This document shows, in pieces, positions 1 through 9,082 of a stretch of 53,841 nucleotides of DNA. The stretch's first letter is position 1; each line of letters begins with the position of its first letter. The DNA is taken from positions 1-53,841 of the forward strand of contig JBEVNR010000049.1 in assembly GCA_040507985.1 (NCBI GenBank), read 5' to 3'. Under the pieces are notes generated by a model, which saw nothing but the letters and a program-made list of their open reading frames with translations, was not told where the DNA came from and searched no databases. The position numbers and the translations under genes are program-made. The DNA comes from JBEVNR01 sp040507985 (GTDB lineage Bacteria; Pseudomonadota; Alphaproteobacteria; Rickettsiales; UBA6187).

Positions 1-358
1 GCTAAAATTTCGTTCGTTTTTGCGGGAATAGTGAACTATTTAGCTGCGCTGACCTTCGGTTCAAAAAAACGAAAGGAATTTGCAGCAAAAAAGACCAAAA
101 ATCCGGCCATTCTCAAAAAGTGCATACAGCCTAGCTAACGCTAAATAAAACCAATGATTGGCGCTTTTGCCTTGCCCCAAAACGTCGCGTTATTTTTTCT
201 CTTTTCTTTTTTTAAGCGGGTGACGGTCGGAACCAAGGAAAACAAGGAAATAGGAGAGCAATCTTAAGAAATAACGGAAATACGTTCGCAATCCGAACGG
301 CTTATGCCAAAAAACGGCGACCTGCGCAGCATGTCGGCACAAGCGGAAAGAAAACCTC
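1..358. other. Intergenic edge, no gene seen
   Basis: No convincing reading frame. The stretch is AT-rich with several A and T runs (for example around 193-212). It lies downstream of the orphan gene that ends at 359 on the minus strand. I see no clear hairpin followed by a T run on that strand. A short string ending in 'catacagcct' near 122-131 resembles one near 26604-26613, but it is too short to call a repeat family. Confidence 0.5.
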
Positions 359-2227
359 TTACGCGGCGGAAGGGGCGTTCTTGATCTCGGGATTCCAGCT
401 AAGAAGAGCAGACTTTACTCTTTCAAAGATAAAGTAGCAATTTACGATTTTTGCCGCCATTGCGAAGGCGTCTTCAACAGATGCCGCTTCTGTGGTCGTC
501 CGTTTCGATACTTGATAGAGGTGGTCCGCCATCATAAGATATACGCTGTAGGTTAACGTTTCCAGCGTCATGTTTTTGAAAGCGGAAACATCTTTCGTTT
601 CCAACGCCTTTATCGCCTTTGCGCCAAGCGCTTCAAGCGTTTCGGCGGATCCTGTTACTGCTGGCACGTTCATGCTATATCCGTTATCTAGTTTACTCCA
701 TGCGATAACGCCTTTATAAACGTTACTAATGCAGAGGAGCGCATCGTCCAACGGAAGTATGGCGGCAGGAGATGTAATGGTAATAGTCTGAGGTTTAGCC
801 GGAATCACAGTAACCTGAGTTGCCTGAGATAGTGGGATGAATGCTGCCGGTTTGGGAGAAACTGGCTTTTGCAGCGCAGGAAAGCCGGAGAAAGCAGTTT
901 CGTCTCTGAAAAAAAGCTTAGTCTGATCGGGAAGAGGCTTAGGAGCGGACGGAGCGGAAGCGCTTGGCGGACCGTAATTATTCGGATTATCGTCCCATTC
1001 ATCGTCATCTTCTTGAGAAGGGGGGCCCCATTCCTCAAAATTAATGCCTTCCTCTACAGTCTCTGCGGGAGGAGCGGATGGAAAAAGAGCATATTGCGGT
1101 TCGGATTGCTGCGATCGCTGCTCTAGCTGCGATATGGAATACAGTATTTGTGTTGATTCCAGACAAGCGCAAAAAAGCGCTTTGGCGGCATTGAGTTGAG
1201 CGTTATCATAACTTTTCCCCGAAACTGCGCACACACACGGAAGCACCCAATAGAACGCTGTTTTCAGCGATTGCGCGAAGTCCGGCTTGGGCGTCACCCG
1301 CTTTAGCTGTTTCACGTACGCGCTCGTATCGATTGGAACACACGCATCGTCTAGATAGAACGTATCTCCGGATAAACGTTTAGCTTGCCAGAAGATAGAT
1401 CTGCGAGAAGCCGTCAATTCTTCATCTTTGATTGCGTTAGCATAGCACGTTTCCATAGCGGCGCAGACAGTAGCGAGCAAGTTGGCAATCCAAAGCATGT
1501 TTTGGCCATCCATTTGCTGAGGTAACGCTTTACCCAACTCTACGAGAAGCGAAAGGGTTTCCTTAAGCTGCTTTAGCGTGACGTTCGTAACGCCAAGCTT
1601 TTGCGAGATTGAGTTCAGCCATTTTTCCAAAGAATTGCGCTCGTAGACCTTTTCCTGTCTTTGAGGAGGAGCAGTGATCGTCATTCCGGAAAGTTGAGCG
1701 CTAAGATCGTCCGCGTTACCGGAACGCTGCATCTGCTGCGGCGGTTGGTACTGAGGCTGCGGCGGTTGGTACTGAGGCTGCGGCGGTTGGTACTGAGGCT
1801 GCGGCGGTTGGTACTGAGGCTGCGGCGGTTGGTACGGCTGCTGCGGCGGATACTGCTGCTGCTGCGGTTGGTACGGCTGCTGCTGCTGGTACTGAGGCTG
1901 CTGCGGCAGTTGGTACGGCTGCTGCGGCGGGTACTGAGGCTGCTGCGGCGGCGGATACTGCTGCTGCTGGTACTGAGGCTGCTGCGGTTGGTACGGCTGC
2001 TGCGGTTTTCTTGGCTTATGTTGCTGCTGAGGCTGCGGGTACTGCTGCTGAGGCTGCGGGTACTGCTGCTGCGGCGGTTGGTACGGCTGCGGCGGGTACT
2101 GAGGCTGCGGCGGCGGGTTGCCTCTCTTGGTAGTTTTCCCTTTCCTTGCAGACGCTTCTTGAGGAGCAGGCACTGCTACGGACATAGAAGGATACGTACC
2201 GGGAACAAAGGTCGCTTGCGGATCCAT
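359..2227 (-). CDS. Orphan protein with Gln/Pro/Tyr tandem repeat
   Basis: This is a 622-residue protein that I do not recognise. Residues about 40-166 are almost pure Gln, Pro and Tyr, built on a YQPPQPQ heptad. Two mostly helical, Cys-containing segments follow (about 195-400 and 495-620), separated by an acidic, Pro-rich linker with WGPPSQEDDDEW-like character. There is no signal peptide or membrane segment, so it is cytosolic or exported by a non-Sec route. The ATG at 2227 has no Shine-Dalgarno. The 40 bases before it are about 85% pyrimidine, and the start context is gccATGG. A TATAAT box lies about 115 bases upstream (2343-2348, minus strand). Low-complexity Q/P tracts are common in eukaryotic scaffold proteins and in some effectors; a host-directed role is inference. 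The frame itself is certain because it stays open through a repeat and two normal domains. Confidence 0.8.
   Translation of the reverse strand: MDPQATFVPGTYPSMSVAVPAPQEASARKGKTTKRGNPPPQPQYPPQPYQPPQQQYPQPQQQYPQPQQQHKPRKPQQPYQPQQPQYQQQQYPPPQQPQYPPQQPYQLPQQPQYQQQQPYQPQQQQYPPQQPYQPPQPQYQPPQPQYQPPQPQYQPPQPQYQPPQQMQRSGNADDLSAQLSGMTITAPPQRQEKVYERNSLEKWLNSISQKLGVTNVTLKQLKETLSLLVELGKALPQQMDGQNMLWIANLLATVCAAMETCYANAIKDEELTASRRSIFWQAKRLSGDTFYLDDACVPIDTSAYVKQLKRVTPKPDFAQSLKTAFYWVLPCVCAVSGKSYDNAQLNAAKALFCACLESTQILYSISQLEQRSQQSEPQYALFPSAPPAETVEEGINFEEWGPPSQEDDDEWDDNPNNYGPPSASAPSAPKPLPDQTKLFFRDETAFSGFPALQKPVSPKPAAFIPLSQATQVTVIPAKPQTITITSPAAILPLDDALLCISNVYKGVIAWSKLDNGYSMNVPAVTGSAETLEALGAKAIKALETKDVSAFKNMTLETLTYSVYLMMADHLYQVSKRTTTEAASVEDAFAMAAKIVNCYFIFERVKSALLSWNPEIKNAPSAA
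1737..2120 (-). repeat. 21-bp coding tandem repeat and degenerate derivatives
   Basis: Four perfect 21-bp units lie at 1737-1757, 1758-1778, 1779-1799 and 1800-1820, with a fifth that diverges at about 1835. Each unit encodes a Tyr-Gln-Pro-Pro-Gln-Pro-Gln heptad on the minus strand. From 1835 to 2120 the array continues as imperfect 9-24 bp units of the same codons. The identical nucleotide units suggest recent slippage expansion, so copy number probably varies between strains. Confidence 0.85.
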
Positions 2228-2534
2228 GGCGAAGCAAGGACGGCGGCGGAGAAAAAGGGAGGAAGCGTGACTTCGATCGAGAAGATGTGGGGGTAATAAG
2301 CGGCGAGAAACCGTTTATTCGGAGACAAGGGAATGTAAGCCGATTATATCAAGGAAATATCTAGAATCCATTACATTTCAAAATAACGGCAAGTCCTTTC
2401 CCTCAGAGTAAAAATATAAATCAATATATTAATTTTTGCTTATTCGTCTTTGCCGTGGACGCAATCCTCATCGCGATTGACAATCTAGGACAAGATAGAT
2501 AATACTACCAAAAATCTTACGAAAGAATCTATCC
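2228..2534. other. Divergent intergenic region, orphan gene / carB
   Basis: This gap is AT-rich relative to its neighbours. It holds a TATAAT box facing the orphan (2343-2348, minus strand) and a separate promoter facing carB (2477-2503). The orphan side carries a leader of about 110 bases that is strongly pyrimidine-rich near the start codon. No small gene is visible. Confidence 0.5.
2477..2503 (+). promoter_or_regulatory. Putative sigma-70 promoter of carB
   Basis: A perfect TTGACA at 2477-2482 is followed after 15 bases by GATAAT (2498-2503). It lies about 30 bases before the carB start. The spacer is shorter than the ideal 17, so strength is uncertain. Confidence 0.5.
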
Positions 2535-5500
2535 ATGCCCAAACGCACCGATATAAAAAGCATTATGGTTATCGGCGCCGGTCCGATCGTCATCGGCCAG
2601 GCCTGCGAATTCGACTATTCCGGCACGCAAGCCTGCAAGGCGCTGAAGGAAGAAGGATATCGCGTCATATTGGTCAATTCCAATCCCGCGACCATCATGA
2701 CCGATCCGGGCGTGGCCGACCGCACCTACGTGGAGCCGGTGAACGCTGAAACGGCGGAGAAAATCATCGCGGCGGAGCTTCCTGACGCGCTGCTTCCGAC
2801 CGTAGGCGGCCAAACGGCGCTCAATTGCGCGCTGGAGCTACACGCCAAAGGCGTTCTGGAAAAATACGGCGTAACGATGATCGGTGCGCTTCCCGACGCC
2901 ATCGACAAGGCCGAAAACCGCCGTCGCTTCAACGACGCCATGGCCGCCATCGGGCTGGAGACGCCACGCAACGCCGTCGTGCATTCGTTGGAGGAAGGCT
3001 TGGCGGAGTTGCCGCGCATCGGCCTTCCCGCCATCATTCGCCCGTCTTTCACTCTGGGCGGCAGCGGTGGCGGCATCGCGTCGACGGAAGAAGAGTTCAG
3101 GGAGATCGTCGCCTCCGGACTCGACGCCTCCCCCACGCGCGAAGTGTTGGTGGACGAATCTATCTTAGGATGGAAAGAATACGAGATGGAGGTCGTGCGC
3201 GACAAAAACGACAACGCGATTATTATTTGCTCCATCGAAAACGTTGATCCGATGGGGGTGCATACCGGCGACAGCATCACCGTCGCCCCGGCCTTGACCT
3301 TGACCGACAAAGAATATCAGCGCATGCGCAACGCCTCCATCGCCGTCTTGCGCGAAATCGGCGTGGAAACGGGCGGATCGAACGTGCAATTTGCCGTGAA
3401 TCCCAAAGACGGGCGGCTGGCGGTGATCGAGATGAACCCCCGCGTCTCGCGCTCGTCGGCGCTGGCGTCGAAAGCCACCGGCTTCCCCATCGCCAAAGTC
3501 GCGGCCAAGCTGGCGGTCGGATACACGCTGGACGAAATCGCCAACGACGTCACCCGCGTGACGCCGGCCTCGTTCGAGCCGGCCATCGACTATGTGGTGG
3601 TAAAAATTCCGCGCTTCACCTTCGAGAAATTTCGCCGCGCGCGCCCGTTATTGTCCAGCGCGATGCGCTCGGTCGGCGAAGCGATGGCCATCGGCAGAAG
3701 CTTTGCCGAGGCCTTGCAAAAAGGCTTGCGCTCGATGGAAACGGGCCTCACCGGATTAAATCCGCCCAAACGTGTTCCCTCGACCAAAGACGCGCTGCTC
3801 GCCACGCTGAAGGAACTTTCTCCGGACCGACTGCTGCGCGCCGCTCATGCGCTGCGCATCGGCGCGACGGAAGAGGAAGTGTGCGCGGCAACGCAATACG
3901 ATCCGTGGTTCGTGGAGCAACTCGCCGCCTTGGTGGCGGCGGAAGGCGAGATTGCCAAAAACGGATTGCCCGAAGACAAAGACGGATTGCTGCGCCTAAA
4001 AATGCTCGGCTTTTCCGACATGCGGCTCGCGGAGTTGTCCGGCAAAAAAGAACGCGACGTCCGCGCCCTGCGCCATAGGCTCGGCGTGCGCCCCGTCTAT
4101 AAAACGGTGGACACCTGCGCGGCGGAATTCGCCTCTTTCACGCCCTATATGTATTCCTGCTACGAAAACGGCTTTGCGGGCGCCCAGGCGGAATGCGAGT
4201 CTAATCCCACGGGCAAAACCAAAATTATTATTCTCGGCGGCGGCCCCAATCGGATAGGGCAAGGCATTGAATTTGACTATGCCTGCGTGCATGCGGCCAA
4301 AGCCTTGTCGGCGGCCGGATATGAAACGATCATGATTAACTGCAATCCCGAAACCGTCTCGACCGATTACGATACGTCCGATCGGCTGTATTTCGAGCCG
4401 CTGTCGGCGGAAGACGTGATCGAAGTGGCGCGCACGGAGCAGGAAAACGGTACGCTACTCGGCGTGATCGTGCAGTTTGGCGGCCAAACCCCGCTGAAAT
4501 TATCGAAGGCGCTGGAAGAAGAGGGCATACCCATCATCGGCACGTCGCCCGATAAAATCGATCTGGCGGAAGACCGCGACCGCTTCCGGAGCCTGCTCTT
4601 GTCCATAGGTTTGCGCCAGCCCCAAAACGTCATTTGCGCAACCATCGAGCAGGTGGAAAGCGAGGCGGCGAAGCTGGGCCTCCCCGTGGTGGTGCGTCCG
4701 TCCAACGTGCTGGGCGGTCGGGCGATGGAAATCGTTCACACCGAAGAGAAACTGCGCGGCTATCTCGAACGTCATCGCGACGTGCTGACCGACGGGCCGA
4801 TTTTACTTGATAAATTCCTCGACGATTCGATCGAAGTCGACGTCGACGTGCTTTCCGACGGCATAGACGTGCGCATCGCCGGCATTATGGAGCATATCGA
4901 AGAGGCGGGCGTGCATTCCGGCGATTCGGCGTGCGTGCTGCCGCCTTACAGCCTTTCGCCCGACATGGTCGCCGAAATTACCGAAAGTTCGATCAAGCTG
5001 GCGAAGGCGCTGGACGTGGTCGGGCTGATGAACGTGCAATACGCGGTCAAAAATAACGCGCTCTACGTGCTTGAGGCCAACCCGCGCGCCTCGCGGACGG
5101 TGCCGTTCGTGGCGAAGGCGACGGGGCTCCCCGTGGCGAAAATCGCGGCGCTCATCATGGCCGGCGCAAAGTTAAAAGAATTGAGCTTGCCGGACCCGGC
5201 AACCGGCCATTACGCCGTGAAAGAGGCGGTGTTCCCCTTCGCGCGGTTTGAAAACACCGATATTTTGCTAGGGCCGGAAATGCAATCGACCGGCGAGGTC
5301 ATGGGGGTGGACGCCAACTTAAACCTTGCCTTCGCCAAGGCACAAATCGCCGCCGGATCGACGATACCGCTCTCGGGCAACGTGTTGTTTTCCGTCACCG
5401 ACAAAGATAAGCCGGCCGCGTTTAATTTGGCGCTGAAATTAAAGGACGTCGGCGGCTTCACCCTGATGGCCACCGGCGGCACGGCGCAATATTTCCGCGA

Positions 5501-5774
5501 CCACGGACTGACGGAAACGCAAGAGGTGAATAAAATCATTCACGGCGGCGACGACCACGCCCAGGCGATCATCGAGGCGGGAAAAGTGCGGCTGCTGATT
5601 AACACCGACGCCGACTCGACCGGCGACGCCGCGAAAATTCGCCGCTCGGCCTATATGCGCAAAACCCCCTACACCACCACCATTCCCGCCGCCCGCGCCA
5701 TGGTGAACGCCATCGCCGAATATCGCGCCGGCAACGTGCCGGGAGTGATGGCGTTGCAAGATATCGGGCGGTGA
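2535..5774 (+). CDS. carB: Carbamoyl-phosphate synthase large subunit
   Basis: CarB makes carbamoyl phosphate from bicarbonate, ATP and ammonia supplied by CarA, feeding arginine and pyrimidine synthesis in the cytosol. At 1079 residues it has the usual length and the full layout: first ATP-grasp half (1 to about 400, starting with IMVIGAGPIVIGQACEFDYS), oligomerisation region, second ATP-grasp half (about 555-935, starting IIILGGGPNRIGQGIEFDY), and the MGS-like allosteric domain at the C-terminus (FTLMATGGTAQYFRDHG). The glycine-rich ATP loop LGGSGGGIA is intact. carA is not adjacent, so the two subunits must be expressed from separate loci. A promoter with TTGACA lies just upstream. Start chosen at the ATG that begins the conserved MPKRTDIKSI. 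Confidence 0.97.
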   Translation: MPKRTDIKSIMVIGAGPIVIGQACEFDYSGTQACKALKEEGYRVILVNSNPATIMTDPGVADRTYVEPVNAETAEKIIAAELPDALLPTVGGQTALNCALELHAKGVLEKYGVTMIGALPDAIDKAENRRRFNDAMAAIGLETPRNAVVHSLEEGLAELPRIGLPAIIRPSFTLGGSGGGIASTEEEFREIVASGLDASPTREVLVDESILGWKEYEMEVVRDKNDNAIIICSIENVDPMGVHTGDSITVAPALTLTDKEYQRMRNASIAVLREIGVETGGSNVQFAVNPKDGRLAVIEMNPRVSRSSALASKATGFPIAKVAAKLAVGYTLDEIANDVTRVTPASFEPAIDYVVVKIPRFTFEKFRRARPLLSSAMRSVGEAMAIGRSFAEALQKGLRSMETGLTGLNPPKRVPSTKDALLATLKELSPDRLLRAAHALRIGATEEEVCAATQYDPWFVEQLAALVAAEGEIAKNGLPEDKDGLLRLKMLGFSDMRLAELSGKKERDVRALRHRLGVRPVYKTVDTCAAEFASFTPYMYSCYENGFAGAQAECESNPTGKTKIIILGGGPNRIGQGIEFDYACVHAAKALSAAGYETIMINCNPETVSTDYDTSDRLYFEPLSAEDVIEVARTEQENGTLLGVIVQFGGQTPLKLSKALEEEGIPIIGTSPDKIDLAEDRDRFRSLLLSIGLRQPQNVICATIEQVESEAAKLGLPVVVRPSNVLGGRAMEIVHTEEKLRGYLERHRDVLTDGPILLDKFLDDSIEVDVDVLSDGIDVRIAGIMEHIEEAGVHSGDSACVLPPYSLSPDMVAEITESSIKLAKALDVVGLMNVQYAVKNNALYVLEANPRASRTVPFVAKATGLPVAKIAALIMAGAKLKELSLPDPATGHYAVKEAVFPFARFENTDILLGPEMQSTGEVMGVDANLNLAFAKAQIAAGSTIPLSGNVLFSVTDKDKPAAFNLALKLKDVGGFTLMATGGTAQYFRDHGLTETQEVNKIIHGGDDHAQAIIEAGKVRLLINTDADSTGDAAKIRRSAYMRKTPYTTTIPAARAMVNAIAEYRAGNVPGVMALQDIGR

Positions 5775-5922
5775 CGCTCGCGCGTACGCGTTAGACCCTA
5801 TTCCGCCCCTTCCGCCGGAACGGACGTCGACGGCAAAAAAACAGCGGCGCAAGGATTTATTATGATTTCGCTTTTACTATTGTGCTATATTTTAGCGTAA
5901 AAAATAAAAACGGCGACGGTAT

Positions 5923-6360
5923 ATGTCATATGCTACCGCAGGCTCCGGCGACGCGTCCGGGGGCGGACAAAAAATTCTCATCGTGGAAGATAACGGCTTA
6001 AACATGAAGCTGTTTCGCGATGTGCTCGAAACCCAGGGGTTTCGCGTGGTCGGCACCGCCGACGGCAACAAGGTGTGCGACTTGGTGGACGAGGAAAAGC
6101 CCGATCTGGTGCTCATGGACATTCAATTGTCCGAAGTGTCGGGCTATGACGTGATCGAACGCCTGAAGGGAGACGCTTCGTCCGCCGACATTCCCATTAT
6201 CGCCGTCACCGCCTACGCCATGCGCGACGACGAGCGCAAGGTGCGCGAGTTGGGATGCGCGTCTTATATCTCCAAGCCCATCTTCATCGGTCCGTTCGTT
6301 AAGGAAATCCGCGAGGTGCTGGCCAAAAGCGAAACGGAACGCGGCGCGCGCGTCGAATAG
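5923..6360 (+). CDS. divK: DivK-type single-domain response regulator
   Basis: This is a 145-residue lone receiver domain. It has the acidic pair in ILIVEDN, the phospho-acceptor Asp in LVLMDIQLSEVSGYDV, the conserved Thr in IIAVTAYAM and the Lys in YISKPI. NGLNMKLFRDVLETQGF closely matches the DivK helix-1 pattern. In Caulobacter-type alphaproteobacteria DivK-P acts on DivL/CckA to lower CtrA activity and shares histidine kinases with PleD. The gene is followed after 14 bases by pleD, the same order as in those bacteria, so co-transcription is likely. An N-terminal Gly/Ser-rich extension of about 16 residues precedes the domain; no strong ribosome site supports this start. Confidence 0.93.
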   Translation: MSYATAGSGDASGGGQKILIVEDNGLNMKLFRDVLETQGFRVVGTADGNKVCDLVDEEKPDLVLMDIQLSEVSGYDVIERLKGDASSADIPIIAVTAYAMRDDERKVRELGCASYISKPIFIGPFVKEIREVLAKSETERGARVE

Positions 6361-6374
6361 AGGGACGAATACGC

Positions 6375-7742
6375 ATGACCGCCAAGGTGATGATCGTCGA
6401 CGACCTTCTCCCCAACATCAAGCTGCTTAAAGCGAAGCTGGAGAGGGAATTCTATCAGGTCATCACGGCGACCAACGGCGTGATGGCGCTGGAGCGGCTG
6501 GAGACGGAGCGCCCGGACATCATTCTTCTCGACGTCATGATGCCCGAAATGGACGGGCTGGAAACCTGTCGGCACATTAAGGCCAACCCCCTGCTCAGCG
6601 ACATTCCCGTGGTGATGGTGACGGCGCTCAGCGACAAAAGCGACCGCATCGCCGGATTGACCGCCGGCGCCGACGATTTCCTCACCAAACCGATTAACGA
6701 CGTGGCGATGTTCGCCCGCATTCGGTCTCTGGTGCGGTTTAAAACCATGACGGACGCGCTGAAGCTTCGCGCGCAAACCGGGCGCGAGTTCGGCAACTCC
6801 GCCATATCGATGGACAAAACCAACGACATTAGCGGATCGAACATTTTACTCATCGAAGACAACGAAACGCAGCTCGGGCAAATTAACGGGGTGCTGGAAA
6901 AAATGCGCGCCAACGCGTTCGCCTTTTCCAATCCGGCGGCGGCGGTTCAGTCGCTTGGCGAGCGGGCGTACGATTTAATTATCCTCGACTCCTCCATGTC
7001 CGAAACCAACAGCCTGCATTTATGCGCCAATTTGCGCAGCCAGGAAATGACCGCCAACGTGCCGATCATTTTGCTGATCGAAGAGGAGGACGGCGACCTG
7101 CTGGCGCGCGGATACGACATCGGCATTAACGATTATTTGCTCACTCCCCTTGACGGCAACGAAATAAAGGCGCGTTGCGGCATTCAACTGCGCCGCAAGC
7201 GCTACCAGAACGCCCTGCTCGACGACCAGCATAAAAATCTGGCCCTGTCGCAGATAGACGCCCTGACGGGATTATATAACAGGCGCTATTTCGACAGCTA
7301 CTTCGCCCACAATTTGCGCGAGGCGGTGCAGCAACGCAAGCCCTTGTCGCTCATGATACTCGACGTTGACCATTTTAAGCGCGTAAACGACATATACGGC
7401 CATCTGGCCGGCGACTGCATCTTAAAGGCGATAGCCTCCCGCATCGACGTGCGCGCCGCCGATCTGGTGGCCAGATACGGCGGAGAGGAGTTTGCCGTCG
7501 TCATGCCGAACACGGCGGTGAGCGACGCGGCGAAGGCCGGAGAGCGCATTCGCCAATTGGTGGAGTCGGCGCCGTTCGAGGTGCCGGGAGGAAAGCGCCC
7601 CATCTCCCTTACCGTGAGCGTCGGAGTCGCCTGCGCTTACGAACACGACAAGGCCGACACGCTCATAGAACGCGCAGACGAAGCGCTCTACCACATTAAA
7701 AATACGACGCGCAACCGGGTGGCGGTGTCTTTGCGGCATTAG
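6375..7742 (+). CDS. pleD: PleD diguanylate cyclase (REC-REC-GGDEF)
   Basis: This response regulator makes cyclic di-GMP from two GTP when its first receiver is phosphorylated. REC1 occupies residues 1-120 with acceptor Asp in ILLDVMMPEMDG and Lys in FLTKPI. REC2 (about 155-275) keeps an Asp in LIILDSSMSE but is divergent, as in the known adaptor receiver. The GGDEF domain (about 290-455) has the active GGEEF motif. An RxxD inhibitory site (RAAD) stands exactly five residues before it, so product feedback inhibition is predicted. At 455 residues it matches the family length. Together with divK it implies a developmental or polarity programme linking cell cycle to second-messenger level. It converges on hisD with a short gap and no clear terminator. 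Confidence 0.96.
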   Translation: MTAKVMIVDDLLPNIKLLKAKLEREFYQVITATNGVMALERLETERPDIILLDVMMPEMDGLETCRHIKANPLLSDIPVVMVTALSDKSDRIAGLTAGADDFLTKPINDVAMFARIRSLVRFKTMTDALKLRAQTGREFGNSAISMDKTNDISGSNILLIEDNETQLGQINGVLEKMRANAFAFSNPAAAVQSLGERAYDLIILDSSMSETNSLHLCANLRSQEMTANVPIILLIEEEDGDLLARGYDIGINDYLLTPLDGNEIKARCGIQLRRKRYQNALLDDQHKNLALSQIDALTGLYNRRYFDSYFAHNLREAVQQRKPLSLMILDVDHFKRVNDIYGHLAGDCILKAIASRIDVRAADLVARYGGEEFAVVMPNTAVSDAAKAGERIRQLVESAPFEVPGGKRPISLTVSVGVACAYEHDKADTLIERADEALYHIKNTTRNRVAVSLRH

Positions 7743-7783
7743 GCTTACAATTAACCGGAATTAAGATGACTTAACACATTTCG

Positions 7784-9082
7784 TCATTCCCTCACCGACA
7801 CCGACAAGGCGTGCGCGTGCAGTCCTTCTTTTTCCGCCAACAGCCGCGCCGACGAAGCGATGCGGGCGAACGAGGCGGCGTCGTTGCGGATGTACGAGAC
7901 GCGCTTAAGGAAATTATATACCGACAATCCGGAGGAGAACGCCGCCGTGCCGTCCGTAGGCAAAACGTGGCTCGGACCGGCGATATAGTCCCCTATCGCC
8001 TCGGGCGTATAATGGCCGGCAAAAATCGCCCCCGCATGGCGCAGCAGCGGCAAATACGCGTCCGGATCGTCGCACAGCAGCTCCACATGTTCGGCAGCGA
8101 TGCGATTAGCGATTTCCGCCGCCTCTTCCCGCGATTTCGCCACCATGACGGCCCCGTGGTCTTGCCAACTTGGCAAGGCGATGCGCCTTCGCGGCAATGT
8201 CTCCAGAATGCGCTCGACCTCGCCTATCGTTTTTTCGGCGAACTCGCGGCTAAAGCAAATAAGGTAGCATTTGGCGTCGACGTCGTGCTCGGCCTGCGAC
8301 AATAAATCCGCCGCCGTCCATGCCGGATTCGCGCCCTCCTCGGCGATGACCAGAATTTCCGACGGCCCGGCCACCATGTCGACGCCCACCACGCCGAACA
8401 GGCGGCGTTTCGCTTCGGCGACGTATTTATTTCCCGGCCCGACGACGGTCGCGGTTTTGGGAACGGTTTCGGTGCCGAAGGCCATGGCTGCAATGGCCTG
8501 CGCCCCGCCAACGCTATAGATTTCGTCAATGCCGCACATATGCGCCGCCGCAAGGACGGCTTGGTTAAGCTTGCCCTCGGGCGCCGGCGAACACATGACC
8601 AGCCGCTCGACGCCGGCCGCCCGCGCCGGCATGGCGTTCATAATCACCGAGCTGGGGTACGACGCCGAACCGCCGGGAACGTATAGTCCCGCCGAATCGA
8701 CGCGACGCCACATGTTGCCAAGCTCGACGCCCTCTTGATCGACGAAAAACATGTCTTGCGGACCGGTGTTCCGGTGATAGGAAAGAACGCGTTCGCAAGC
8801 GAAGCGCAACGCCTCTTTGGTCCGGACGTCGAGCTCGGCGAAGGCGCGGGCGATGGCGTCTTTTTCCACGCGGAGTTCGGACGCGCGCTCCACGTTTCTC
8901 GCGTCGAAGCGATTCGTATACTCCACCAACGCCGCGTCGCCGCGCGCATGCACGGCGTCGACAATTTCGGCGACGGCGGTCGCCGTTTTCGTATCAAGCG
9001 CCACGCGCTTAGGCGCAATCGCGACCTCTCCGTACGGGCCTTGCCGCACCTCGCGCGACGCCTTAACCAAAAACGCGGTCAC
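7784..9082 (-). CDS. hisD: Histidinol dehydrogenase
   Basis: HisD oxidises L-histidinol to L-histidine in two NAD-dependent steps, the last of the pathway. The 432-residue protein has the typical blocks GLYVPGGSASYPSSVIMNAMPA, IYSVGGAQAIAAMAFGTE, VGPGNKYVAEAKR, DMVAGPSEILVI, the Glu-His pair in AAEHVELL, and GPSHVLPTDGTA. The start is a GTG inside the end of hisG, overlapping it by 20 bases. A strong GGAGGAAG ribosome site just before the GTG makes this start likely and points to translational coupling with hisG. Confidence 0.97.
   Translation of the reverse strand: MTAFLVKASREVRQGPYGEVAIAPKRVALDTKTATAVAEIVDAVHARGDAALVEYTNRFDARNVERASELRVEKDAIARAFAELDVRTKEALRFACERVLSYHRNTGPQDMFFVDQEGVELGNMWRRVDSAGLYVPGGSASYPSSVIMNAMPARAAGVERLVMCSPAPEGKLNQAVLAAAHMCGIDEIYSVGGAQAIAAMAFGTETVPKTATVVGPGNKYVAEAKRRLFGVVGVDMVAGPSEILVIAEEGANPAWTAADLLSQAEHDVDAKCYLICFSREFAEKTIGEVERILETLPRRRIALPSWQDHGAVMVAKSREEAAEIANRIAAEHVELLCDDPDAYLPLLRHAGAIFAGHYTPEAIGDYIAGPSHVLPTDGTAAFSSGLSVYNFLKRVSYIRNDAASFARIASSARLLAEKEGLHAHALSVSVRE

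Noticed and set aside
1737..2120. CRISPR-like array
   Set aside because: Units are contiguous, have no spacers and stay in frame inside a coding sequence.
1661..2296. Long Leu/Arg-rich frame on the plus strand
   Set aside because: It is the antisense of the Q/P repeat; its Leu-Arg pattern arises from the repeat codons.
7750..7765. CtrA box between pleD and hisD
   Set aside because: The spacing is six bases and the site is between convergent genes.
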